A DNA stretch of 11,428 nt, from NCBI GenBank assembly GCA_003024985.2, contig PXIH01S0039367.1. The stretch is one strand, 5' to 3'. The translations under genes and the position numbers were made by a program. Positions 1 through 7,687 of this stretch are shown in pieces; within the stretch, counting starts at the first letter, position 1; every line of letters starts with the position of its first letter. The DNA comes from Euperipatoides rowelli (Eukaryota; Onychophora; Udeonychophora; Euonychophora; Peripatopsidae). The notes under the pieces were generated by a model. That model worked only from the letters and a program-made list of their open reading frames with translations. It did not search any database and was not told the DNA's origin.

Positions 1-878
1 GATATGTGAAGAAGAATATCTTATGAAACAGATTCCATTGAGAAAAAAACTTAATACAATATTTTTAGGTTTTTCATTTGGCTGCCGGACTATATATACT
101 TGACAAATGAAGATATTAAATTGATAGGTATAATATAGTAACATATTTACTTTATAGACAACCTGTCTTGTTGGTACCATAATTAGCCTATGCAATGTAA
201 AGATACATTTGTGTTAAAATTTAATATAAAATATATCTTTTCACTGTAAGTTATCTAAATAGGTGTCTTTTTTTTTTTTTAAAGCATTGATCTAAATAAA
301 TAGTAGAGGGGGAGGGGAGAGGCTGCCAAAAGACAATAATATTTGAATCGATTGTTGTCATGTTACTTTTTAAAGTTTTTATGCTGTGGGCAGTTTCAGT
401 TAGAGGTGACCATATATCATAATATAGAGACAAATATAAATATACCATTAAAAAACTATTCAAGCTATGTTAAAACGATCAGGTTTTAACATTACGTTTG
501 TCACGCAAAAAAAAAAAAAAAAAGTAAAACAAAAACAAAATTCCTTGTTAATGGATTTTGTCTTATTTTGATACTCCTTATGGACTAAAACTATTTTTTT
601 TTATTTCTTCTTTATACTATAGACAAGTAATCTCCTTTACATAAATAAAAGGAATAAATTATTTTACATTCCTTATATAGGCCTAGTATTAAAAGCTATA
701 ATAATTTTAATTACTGTATTTGGGTTAGGCACAAAATGTGTTAATAACATTTATGGAAAAAAGTTATCTATTAATAATAAAATAAGGTACTTTTATTTGA
801 TTTTTTTTTAAAAGTTGTAAGATGTTTTAAAGTTTTGAAAGACATAGTTTAAAAAAATATATATATTTTAATTAAAAA
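1..878. other. AT-rich non-coding sequence, no gene seen
   Basis: No open frame here is long enough or protein-like enough to support a gene. The 70-codon minus-strand frame near 251-463 has no recognisable motif. Visible low-complexity pieces are a 13-base T run (268-280), an 18-base all-purine G-rich tract (305-322) and a 17-base A run (507-523). A TAGGCCTA word lies at 678-685 and a TACTGTA word at 712-718; both recur through the window. It is probably intergenic or intronic. Confidence 0.8.
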
Positions 879-1144
879 GGCCAAATCGGGACAATTTTAC
901 TTTTGAGTTTAGATATTGCCACACATTTGTTAAGGCAGCCATTTCAAAAGTTATCCATGGATTAGGAAATAGAAACAAAAGCAGGTGGTTTTAATGGAGG
1001 ATGCCAAATTCAGTAGAAAATACGAACATACATGGAAAGTGAAAATACAGTTTGAAATGATATAATTAAAGAAAATTGTGAATCATTGTATTATGTTATA
1101 TATTTTTTTTTAACCTGGAAAAAAGTTGTCCCAGTTTAACCGCC
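879..1144. mobile_element. Candidate decayed terminal-inverted-repeat element
   Basis: The left end reads GGCCAAATCGGGACAATTTT (879-898). The reverse complement of the right end (about 1119-1144) reads GGCGGTTAAACT followed by GGGACAACTTTTTT. The two align as GGC..AAA..GGGACAA.TTTT with several mismatches and small gaps, like eroded terminal inverted repeats about 265 bp apart. No clear target-site duplication was found, and the interior is AT-rich with no coding potential. The core match is only 7-11 bp, so chance similarity is possible; this is a weak call. Confidence 0.25.
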
Positions 1145-2286
1145 AAAAAACCTGGCAAGTCTACTTGATGAGAAATTTAGTGATTTTATAAATTTATTTT
1201 AGTCGCATTCATGGAACAAAGTAATTTGAATTTGCATTTTCCTTTATTTTTTTCGACATTTGACTGGTATGTTAATCTTAACTCATTTTGTTTTATAAGT
1301 GGATAATCCATCCACCAGTATTTAAAAAATTATGCTAATGAGTAAAACAGTTGAAAGCCGATGATTAAAGTCAGATCCAAAAATGTTTGTTAGGCGTAGT
1401 ATCGTACATTGAAGTTTTGAGCACAAGTGAAATTCATCATTGTATCAACTCACGAATTGATATTTTCTTTCTTCATGTGCTCTGAAAATGTATGTAACTA
1501 AAACACAATGTTAAAAGGAAAGGACAAAACTGACTGGTCAGTCTAAGTCTGGAATGTTTCTTTTTTCCGGTAATAAATTACAAAATCAAATTGTTTAAGA
1601 AAACATATTTTTTGTATTATTTTGCATCTTGTGATTGTTAATTTTAAATTCTATAAATCCAAAACAACAAAATTTCATTATTGACATATCAGAAATTCAA
1701 GGAGATACCAAGTGACAAAATAATAGTATATCATTACCTCTAGCCAAAGAGAATTTTGCTTTCAAGTTACATTGTAAATTGTAGACATAGAGGGCTTGCA
1801 ATGCTTTAGACCAGAAGTTGGAATATTTCTGTTATACATTTAAGTGCACAAAAATAAATTTAAGAACTCGAAGGGCACTTACACAAAACATTTTTTAAAA
1901 TTATGCATATATTCAAAATCAAATACAGTAGGCCTACTATAAAATTATTGGTATAACTAAGTTATTAGTTATTCTTATTACAGTGTTAAAAAATATTTAA
2001 TCAGTGACGGTTTGTAAACATTACACAGCATGTATTAGAAAAATTATGTGAGGGTGTATCAAAAAATGGCCTTAGAATGCACATGCTTTAGTAATTCCCT
2101 CTTTGTTTTGTTTTTATCCAGTATGAAACTAGGGGTTAAAAAACAACAACTTAAAAATAAGTATAACACTTCCGACAGTCAACCTGCAATATACTGTAAC
2201 TTCTGACTTCCTAGCTCTAATAGTATAATTTGCCTCATGCCTTGAACTTAAAAGTATAATTTTTATTTTATTTTATGGTTGAACAC
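1145..2286. other. AT-rich non-coding sequence, no gene seen
   Basis: Nothing coding, RNA-like or clearly repeated was found. A TACAGTA word runs directly into a TAGGCCTA word at 1924-1936, and TACTGTA occurs at 2192-2198. The last ~35 bases (TTTTATTTTATTTTATGG, then TTGAACAC) look like a degenerate lead-in to the minisatellite that follows. Confidence 0.75.
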
Positions 2287-2784
2287 TTGCCACACTTTTT
2301 ATTTTGCCACTCAATTGGTATAAATTTTGTTGCCATCTCTTTTATTTTGCACGTTCAGTCTGATAAATTTGTGTTGCTCCTTTTTTTTATTTTGCCACTC
2401 AATCTGTACAATTTGTGTTGCCATACCTTTTATTTTGCACATTCATGCGGATACAGTGTATTGGCACCCCTTTTTTTTGCACCCACAATCTGATAAATTT
2501 TTGTTGCCATACCTTATATTTTGCACATTCATGCAGATACAGTGTGTTGCCACCTTTTTTATTTTGCACCCTCAATCTGATAAATTTGTGTTGCCACACA
2601 TTTTATTTTGCACCCACAATCTGATAAATTTGTGTTGTCATCCCTTTTATTTTGCATATTCAATCTGATAGTTTGTATTGTCACCCCTTTCATTTTGAAC
2701 ACTATCTGATAGATACAATTTGTGTTGCCACCCTTTTATTTTGCATACTCAATTTACACACTCAATCTGATACAATTTGTGTGA
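2287..2784 (+). repeat. Minisatellite, about eleven 43-44 bp units
   Basis: Units begin with TTGCCA or a close variant at about 2287, 2330, 2374, 2418, 2461, 2504, 2547, 2591, 2635, 2678 and 2725. Spacings are 43 or 44 bp, with one of 47; the last unit is extended by an extra 'CTCAATCTGATA'-type piece. A unit reads TTGCCACNCCTTTTATTTT, then GCACNCTCAATCTGATAAAT, then TTGTG. Units at 2418 and 2504 share the variant ATTCATGC(G/A)GATACAGTGT while their neighbours carry the CAATCTGATAAATTT form, giving a local ~86 bp dimer duplication. The plus strand is strongly T-rich. Because the unit length is not a multiple of three and the units rarely contain stops, overlapping open frames in several phases arise here (for example 2327-2668); they are translation artefacts. 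Confidence 0.93.
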
Positions 2785-2795
2785 CCGAAACAAAT

Positions 2796-2854
2796 TGCAG
2801 AGAAAAATGTGTAATATTAAAAAAGTGCAGAGAAAAATGTGTAATATTAAAAAA
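2796..2854. repeat. 2 x 30 bp perfect tandem repeat
   Basis: TGCAGAGAAAAATGTGTAAT followed by ATTAAAAAA occurs at 2796 and again at 2826, an exact 30 bp period with no mismatch seen across the two copies. It lies 11 bp beyond the minisatellite but shares no sequence with it. Identity suggests recent slippage. It encodes an apparent repeated peptide (CREKCVILK) only because the period is a multiple of three. Confidence 0.93.
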
Positions 2855-3406
2855 TTAGGTTTTTTTTAATACTTTTTTTCTATTATTAATTGTGCTAAAA
2901 AAAACAACTTAAATTTAGTAAATATATTGACATACTGGAAGATGCTACATTGTCATTTTTATATACTGTACTGTAGTATTTTGAAGCGAGTCTTTATGTG
3001 TCAAAAGTATATGTCAACTGCTGTGATTGTCAAGATATGATTTAAATAAAATGTTAAAATTTTTAATTGCCCAGAGCCTTAATTGCGGGAAAGTTCTGGA
3101 TAGGCCTAGACTTTTGAGTAACAGAACTAAAAGACCAACATTTACTGCTAAATTAACAAAAATTTGGAAGGGGGAAAAGGACAAATATTCTGGATATTTA
3201 CCCAAAATTTTTGGTCTTGGATGTAGTTTATATAAGCAATGGAAAATGTGGGACTACATAATTCATAGAACGTATAAAATAGCTGAAACATTAATGATCT
3301 CCAAGTCCAATCACACATTGAAAGTATATGCTTTTATTTATAATACTTGGTGTATATATATCTACTTTAATTATGATGTAGCCTATATATATAGTATGCT
3401 AGCATA
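2855..3406. other. AT-rich non-coding sequence with one unconvincing open frame
   Basis: The longest plus-strand open frame of the window lies here, ending at 3407. It needs a TTG start at 3027; the first ATG is at 3051. Its translation is a K/I/Y/L-rich composition without a recognisable domain, and a 63-codon frame also exists on the opposite strand, as expected by chance. Two overlapping TACTGTA words (2964-2975), a TAGGCCTA word (3101-3108) and a perfect 12-bp palindrome TATGCTAGCATA (3395-3406) are present. The palindrome sits immediately before the GC-rich repeat block. Confidence 0.7.
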
Positions 3407-4245
3407 ATTACCTAGCGTTGCCCGGCCATTTTAGAACATCTTCCCCTCTGGCATTACCCAGGTGTCCATTACCCATCGTNGCCCGGCCATTTTAAAGCCA
3501 CCCTTCCTTAACCCGTTACCCGGTGGTCCATTCGCCATCATTGCCCGGCTATTTTAGAACATCTACCCGGCATTGCCTGGGTGTGCATTACCGCCACCAT
3601 CCCTTAATCCCAATCTCCCTCCCTTAATTCAACCCTGTCCTGTTGCCCGGTGGTCCATTCCCCGTCATTGCCCGGCCATTTTATAACAATTTCCCGGTGT
3701 TTCCGGGTGTCCATTACCTGTCATTGCCACAACATTTCTCTCACTCCCACCCATTTTTTCCCTTAAAAATTACTTTAAAGTTTAAAATTTTAAAGATTTC
3801 CAAACACGATAAAATGACAAAACCCTATCCTATCTCCTTCAATTCAACCCTGTCCCGTTGCCCTGTGGTTGCCCGGCCATTTTAGAACATCTCCCCAGCA
3901 TTGCCTTGGTGTCCATTACCCGTCGTTGCCACGGAATTTAATTTTTTTTCCTTAAAAATTGCTTTAAAGTTGAACATTTTAAAGATTTCCAAACAGTAAA
4001 ATGACAAAAAGCTTCCAATACGTTTCCTATGTAAAAGTTGTATACTTTCATCACCAGAGGCACCCTAGTCGGTTTAAGAGTTTTTAATTAATTAAAAATC
4101 AACCGTAATTAAATTTTGCGTTTTCAGATCTTTCTGGTCAGTTTGAGTGCCAAATATCAGCTTTCTAATACTTCTAGAAGTTGGTTATAATAATTATTGG
4201 ATACAAACATACATACAAATTTTGTATTTTATATATTAAAATTAT
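3407..4245 (+). mobile_element. Probable non-autonomous interspersed repeat ('GTTGCCCGG' type)
   Basis: The block begins ATTACCTAGCGTTGCCCGGC after a TA-rich stretch and ends near 4245. The end carries GCCAAATATCAGCTTTCTAA, then TACTTCTAGAAG, a spacer, CATACATACAAATTTTGTAT and a TA-rich tail. From memory, many invertebrate genomes hold short non-coding elements with the same plan: a TATATA-flanked start with ATTACCCGTCGTTGCCCGG-like sequence, a 3' part resembling 'GTGCCAAATTTCA...TCTAATAGTT', a CA-rich spacer and a TATATTA end. The family cannot be named here. The interior is partly tandemly repeated (separate entry) and codes for nothing. Base composition shifts from AT-rich to GC-rich at 3410 and back near 3730, supporting an inserted origin. 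Exact ends are uncertain and no target duplication was identified. Confidence 0.5.
3418..4018 (+). repeat. Imperfect GC-rich tandem array with ~62 bp and ~190-200 bp periods
   Basis: TTGCCCGGCCATTTTA-like cores start at 3418, 3479, 3541, 3668 and 3869 (spacings 61, 62, 127, 201). Two half-unit types alternate. One reads GAACATCT..CCC..GGCATT, then the CCGGGTGTCCATTACC form. The other reads CCCTGTCCYGTTGCCCGGTG followed by GTCCATTCCCC. A larger duplication is visible too. The stretch with CCTTAAAAATTACTTTAAAG and AAAGATTTCCAAACA at 3761-3806 recurs at 3950-3995 with few changes, offset 189 bp. One ambiguous base (N, 3480) falls in a core, consistent with assembly difficulty in a repeat. The 80-codon open frame at 3643-3885 lies wholly within it and is an artefact. 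Confidence 0.85.
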
Positions 4246-4505
4246 ACTTTGTATAAAATATAATCTTTCTTAGGCTGCTTTTTAATCCTATTCCAGTGTG
4301 GTGTGGATTATGTTATTTAACATATTGTATTTTTATCTGATTAATAATATTTTTGACTTTCCTGTGGTAAATTTTGTACAAAATCCTTGACAATGCACAT
4401 TTTAACATATAGTATCTCCCTGAGATTTGTTCTATTTGGTTTTAGTTTTAAGAAGAATGGCACCTCTTCTTTAAGAAAAGAGTTACAGATGTTATATGGT
4501 ATACA

Positions 4506-4547
4506 TTTATACAGTAAATGTATTGTATTATACATTTACTGTATAAA
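4506..4547. repeat. Perfect 18-bp inverted repeat, 6-nt loop
   Basis: The left arm 4506-4523 (TTTATACAGTAAATGTAT) is the exact reverse complement of 4530-4547, around a 6-base loop. The arms contain the TACAGTA/TACTGTA word that recurs across the window. A transcript from either strand would form a strong, AT-rich hairpin. At 42 nt it is too short for a normal microRNA precursor. It may be a cruciform-prone site or the remnant of a palindromic insertion. Confidence 0.9.
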
Positions 4548-4611
4548 GAAAAAGTTCCAGCTAACTTTGTAAAGAAATGTGGTGAAAAGGAAAGGGTAAA
4601 ATATTGTAAAT

Positions 4612-4745
4612 GTTGACCACAGGTGTCTTGTGTAGTAACACCTGCCTATTTAACTCTTTGTTTTAAAAGATTTTGAAGAGAAGTGTGCCAGGGAGCACCT
4701 GCACATGCCACGTCTCATTATCATCTTGACTTGAGGCGCACACAT
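4612..4745. promoter_or_regulatory. E-box-rich patch, possible regulatory sequence
   Basis: This stretch is richer in G+C than its surroundings and holds CAGGTG (4620-4625), CACCTG (4639-4644), CACCTG (4696-4701) and an adjacent CACATG (4702-4707), all fitting the CANNTG E-box. The first two also form the arms of a 7-bp hairpin, CAGGTGT/ACACCTG. E-boxes bind bHLH factors, but the motif is short and a cluster alone does not prove function. No promoter or transcription start can be identified. Confidence 0.15.
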
Positions 4746-5005
4746 TTTTTTTTTTTTTAAATCAAGTCAGAAAAATGTAATTACAGTATTTTTTAAATGA
4801 TTAAAAATGGTCATATAAATGTTTTTAATTTTCTATTTTCTATGCAAGAATGGGCCGCTTTTGTTAAGTAGGATTGATGTTAATGTTCTGGAACTAAATA
4901 ATAGTGACAGTAGGCTACTCTTACGAAATAAATTGAATTAGATATGGGGATTTTTTTTTTTAATTGAATAATAATAGGAACCAAAACGATTTAAATTTCA
5001 TGTTT

Positions 5006-5028
5006 ATCAAGAATTTGACATTCTTGAT
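5006..5028. repeat. Short perfect hairpin, 9-bp stem
   Basis: ATCAAGAAT (5006-5014) pairs with ATTCTTGAT (5020-5028) around a 5-base loop. It lies 28 bp before a second 9-bp hairpin at 5057-5077. No T tract or gene nearby suggests a terminator role. It is plausible as chance structure in AT-rich DNA. Confidence 0.8.
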
Positions 5029-5056
5029 TTTTTTTCTCTGTCTACTTAAAATCAAC

Positions 5057-5077
5057 AGGTGATTTTTGAAATCACCT
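5057..5077. repeat. Short perfect hairpin, 9-bp stem with 3-nt loop
   Basis: AGGTGATTT (5057-5065) pairs with AAATCACCT (5069-5077) around TTG. It is tighter and more GC-containing than other small hairpins here. No function can be assigned. Confidence 0.8.
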
Positions 5078-6285
5078 TCAAATGACATACCTAATGTGAT
5101 AACTTTTTTTTTTGATTAGTGTGCGTATTTTTTATTGTTGATGATTCTAGAATATTTTAATTCAGCCTTAATTTTTAAATTGCTAGATTTTAACATTTAC
5201 ATACGGTATTATACATTATATTTTGAATAGATTTCTTTGCAGAATAAAACAAAATCTTCTTTTATGAATTACTGTATATACTGTAATTTTTTTTCTGTAA
5301 AATAATTTAAGCCAATATTGTACAACCTATGTTTTCAATAAATTAACTAATTAATGATAGGTAGAAAGTGAAGCAAATTGAAGTTTCTTTTGCTAAAGGG
5401 TAGGATCACACTGGCGTCATAATAAATTTTTAATTTTTTTAAAAATTGGTAATTCGTCCAGGTAGAGATATGAAATTTTTTAGAAGAATAAAAGATAGCA
5501 ATAATTAATTTGTATTTTGGTGCTCCTCCGGGACAGCTCGGAATCTATTAGCACCCAGGGCAAAGTAGAATGTGATGCCTTTAATCAAAGTTTGGTGGAA
5601 TTTTTTATCTATTTATTTTTAATAAGCTTTTTTTTTTTTTTAGGCCATAATAAGCTATCAGTTAAAAATGCAGAATCACGATTAATATTATGAAATATTA
5701 ATAGGCCCCTATAGGCATTATATTGGCTTAAATCTTTTATTTGTCCCTAAATCAATTTTTTTTTTCTTAGCTTGGGAAATGGGGAGGGAGAAATGGAGAA
5801 TATCTCAGCTGATATTTTTTTTTTTTTTCAATTAATCTTCATTGGATCACCTCATGTGTATCTTTTTAAACTATAATTATATATAAGTGTTCATGTCCAC
5901 TTCCCCTAATTAAAAAAAAGAATGATGAACTGGTTTGTTACCTGATGGTTTTCTTTAAATTTTAAATAATACTAAGCTTAAGATTCACTATTACCATTTT
6001 TTCTTCACAAATTCTAATTTATTTTTTAACAGTTGCTATAATGCCTGGTAGTTTATAGCAGTATTTGAGAAATAAAATGGATGGTTTATTTTGTTTGTCT
6101 AGACAGGAAGAAATTACAAGTGATTGTTTACTATAACTTATATTTTAAATAATTTGATTTGGTATAGAAATTCATTGCAATAGTAGTAGAAATACAATGT
6201 TTTCTCCCTGTTGGAATTTATTTGGTCGATTAGTTTAAGCAAGTTAAAATAATTTTATGCATTCGAGCATATTATTTATTTATTT

Positions 6286-6287
<2 letters not shown>

Positions 6288-6318
<31 letters not shown>
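6288..6318 (+). repeat. (ATT)10 microsatellite
   Basis: Ten uninterrupted ATT units run from 6288 to 6317, followed by one A. Perfect trinucleotide arrays of this length are usually polymorphic. It marks a sharp change from low-complexity sequence on the left to more complex sequence on the right. Confidence 0.97.
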
Positions 6319-6319
<1 letters not shown>

Positions 6320-6960
6320 ATTTGCAGGTAATGCAAATCATTTTAAAATTCCTCTTGATCTTGAAAAATATAGGGTCAGCAGTCTTCCTAATGACCTTCT
6401 CATCAGCCATGTCATTTCTTTATTTTCAAAGCTAACTTTTTAATTAGCTACTGCAAATTCCTAACCTGGTCACCAAGAATTTAAGACTGATTTAAGTGAT
6501 ATTCTTTAGAAGAAGAAGGAGAAAAAAATGAAAAATATTTATTACTGCAATTAAAAAATATGGAGACTCTTTATTATAGGCATTGCAGATTACTCCACTA
6601 TCCATAAAATTACTAAAGCAATCTGCTGTTAGAAAATAATTATCCCCTCATTTAGTCAAGTTTGCCTCCTACACCATGTGGGTGATTAAAACACTTTCCT
6701 GACATGTGCCATACTTCATAGATCACCAGTAATAACTTATGACAAGTCCAAGAATATCACCACTTAGAAGGCTCATGGTTTTGAAACAAGGCTATTTATT
6801 CCATGTTTGAAATAATATTTTAAACATTTTTATAATACCTTATTACTAAATGTCAAATTGCTTAGTGGCTCTGAATAATTTATTTATAATATAAAACTAT
6901 TTTAAATAGTGGAACTGCTATCTAGCTAAAATCATGTAGGCAATTTGGTGGCAAGAACAT
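6319..6960. other. Complex, homopolymer-poor block; candidate conserved non-coding element
   Basis: Hand counting 6361-6780 gives about 33% G+C, higher than most of the window. Long A/T homopolymers are almost absent, whereas they occur every few hundred bases elsewhere. Candidate binding words include ATGCAAAT (6331), TAATTAGCT (6441-6449) and several TAAT/ATTA cores. No open frame, tRNA-like element or repeat relationship was found. Such texture is typical of distal enhancers, but that is inference; only cross-species alignment could show constraint. Confidence 0.25.
6320..6338. promoter_or_regulatory. Octamer-like inverted repeat
   Basis: ATTTGCA (6320-6326) and TGCAAAT (6332-6338) flank the 5-base spacer GGTAA. 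The right half completes an exact ATGCAAAT octamer (6331-6338), the classical POU/Oct-factor site. The arrangement gives two inverted octamer-type half-sites directly after the ATT array. Binding is inferred from the motif only. Confidence 0.25.
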
Positions 6961-7020
6961 GAAACTGGACACATTTATTCATTTTTAAATGCAGTCTCTT
7001 TCCCCCTGGTATTTGACTGG

Positions 7021-7336
7021 GGTCAGGATCTGTTATCTGTCCACGAATATTTTTATTTACAGGCCTTAACCTTACCCTAACCCTGAATCCTAACTCTAAC
7101 TATGTATTAAACCCACTATGTCACAACACTATGATAATCAAGTCCTAACCCTACCGTAATCCTTAACTCTAACTCCAACTATGTATTAAACCCACTTTTA
7201 CCCAAACATATTATAATCTAGAGGTGAAATAACCTTTTTTTGATCGATTTTGATAATGATAATTTTAATTTGTTAGCCAATCGACAAATTATTTTTTCGC
7301 ATATTATATTGGTGGACAGATAACAGATTCTAATCT
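7021..7336 (+). mobile_element. Non-autonomous TIR element, copy 1 (hAT-like)
   Basis: The left end GGTCAGGATCTGTTATCTGT (then CCAC) and the right end GTGGACAGATAACAGATTC (7312-7330) are inverted repeats sharing a perfect 17-bp core, ATCTGTTATCTGTCCAC. The same termini flank the element at 9845-10086. The two elements also share internal blocks: 7141-7159 versus 9964-9982 (19 nt, one mismatch) and 7213-7232 versus 9988-10007 (20 nt, one mismatch). Possible flanking duplications TTGACTGG (7013-7020) and TTGACCGA (7337-7344) match at 6 of 8 positions. No transposase is encoded, so mobilisation would have been in trans. Older or more decayed than copy 2. Confidence 0.6.
7068..7200 (+). repeat. 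Degenerate telomere-like CCTAAC repeats with internal ~75 bp duplication
   Basis: Runs such as CTTACCCTAACCCTGAATCC (from 7071) and TAACTCTAACTCCAACT (from 7163) are degenerate versions of the animal telomere unit CCCTAA. The segment ending TATGTATTAAACCCACT occurs twice, at 7101-7117 and 7180-7196. TAACTCTAAC lies at 7091 and 7164, so the period is 73-79 bp. The tract is confined within the inverted-repeat element, and copy 2 retains only a short version. It is therefore more likely part of that element than a true interstitial telomere. Confidence 0.75.
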
Positions 7337-7533
7337 TTGACCGATTTGTATATCAATCTTCTCATATAAATTTGACCTCGGCTACATGATTATTGATATT
7401 GTTGTTTATACCAGTTTGTAAACCAAGTCATCTGCTTCATGTTGTGATGCATATTATATAATGTATACTTAACTTTGAATCCAAATCAATAACCCTTGAT
7501 CCTGGCGATTAGACCTGTAGGTAAATCACATCT

Positions 7534-7619
7534 TGTTGGGTTCAAATTTGTATTTAAAATATGCATCTTATCATGATGTAGACCTATACTATACATTATA
7601 TAAAAATATGAACCCAACA
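7534..7619. repeat. 86-bp imperfect inverted repeat (mini-MITE or RNA hairpin)
   Basis: TGTTGGGTTCA (7534-7544) is the exact reverse complement of TGAACCCAACA (7609-7619). Complementarity continues inward for about ten more bases with three mismatches, and a small CATC/GATG pairing sits near the centre. No convincing target duplication flanks it. A tiny palindromic transposon remnant is the simplest reading. The overall size also fits a microRNA precursor, but the inner stem is AT-rich and poorly paired. Confidence 0.5.
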
Positions 7620-7647
7620 TTTTAAAACATATGGCTTATTTTGATAT

Positions 7648-7687
7648 ATAAATAAATTTTTGATCAAATAAATAATTTTTGGATCAA
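7648..7687 (+). repeat. 2 x 20 bp imperfect tandem repeat
   Basis: Two AAATAAAT(A)ATTTTTG(G)ATCAA units lie with a 20-bp period; GATC falls at 7662 and 7682. It is a minor AT-rich slippage product. Confidence 0.7.

Larger units (their letters stand above)
4746..6287. other. AT-rich non-coding sequence, no gene seen
   Basis: No supported open frame was found. There are many T runs of 8-15 bases (around 4746-4758, 5627-5641, 5816-5828). Short perfect hairpins at 5006-5028, 5057-5077 and 5681-5702 are listed or noted separately. A small GC-richer patch near 5520-5580 contains CTCCGGGACAGCTCGG but matches nothing recognised. TACAGTA (4782) and a pair of TACTGTA words (5270-5285) occur here. Confidence 0.75.

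Noticed and set aside
2287-2784. CRISPR-like array
   Set aside because: Units are contiguous head-to-tail with no unique spacers, and the genome appears to be animal.
2275-2858. Several overlapping frames encoding repeated Cys/Phe-rich or QSDKF-type peptides
   Set aside because: They are different-phase translations of the 43-44 bp minisatellite and the 30-bp tandem repeat, not genes.
3027-3407. 126-codon plus-strand open frame, the longest in the window
   Set aside because: It requires a TTG start, has no recognised domain, low-complexity composition and an overlapping opposite-strand frame. It ends at the palindrome bordering a repeat and no splice or promoter context supports it.
3643-3885. 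80-codon frame with repeated 'CPVVARPF' type peptide
   Set aside because: It lies entirely inside the GC-rich tandem repeat, so its peptide repeat reflects the DNA repeat.
7068-7200. True interstitial telomere or chromosome-fusion scar
   Set aside because: The CCTAAC units are too degenerate and few, and they lie within an inverted-repeat element that recurs elsewhere with a similar tract.
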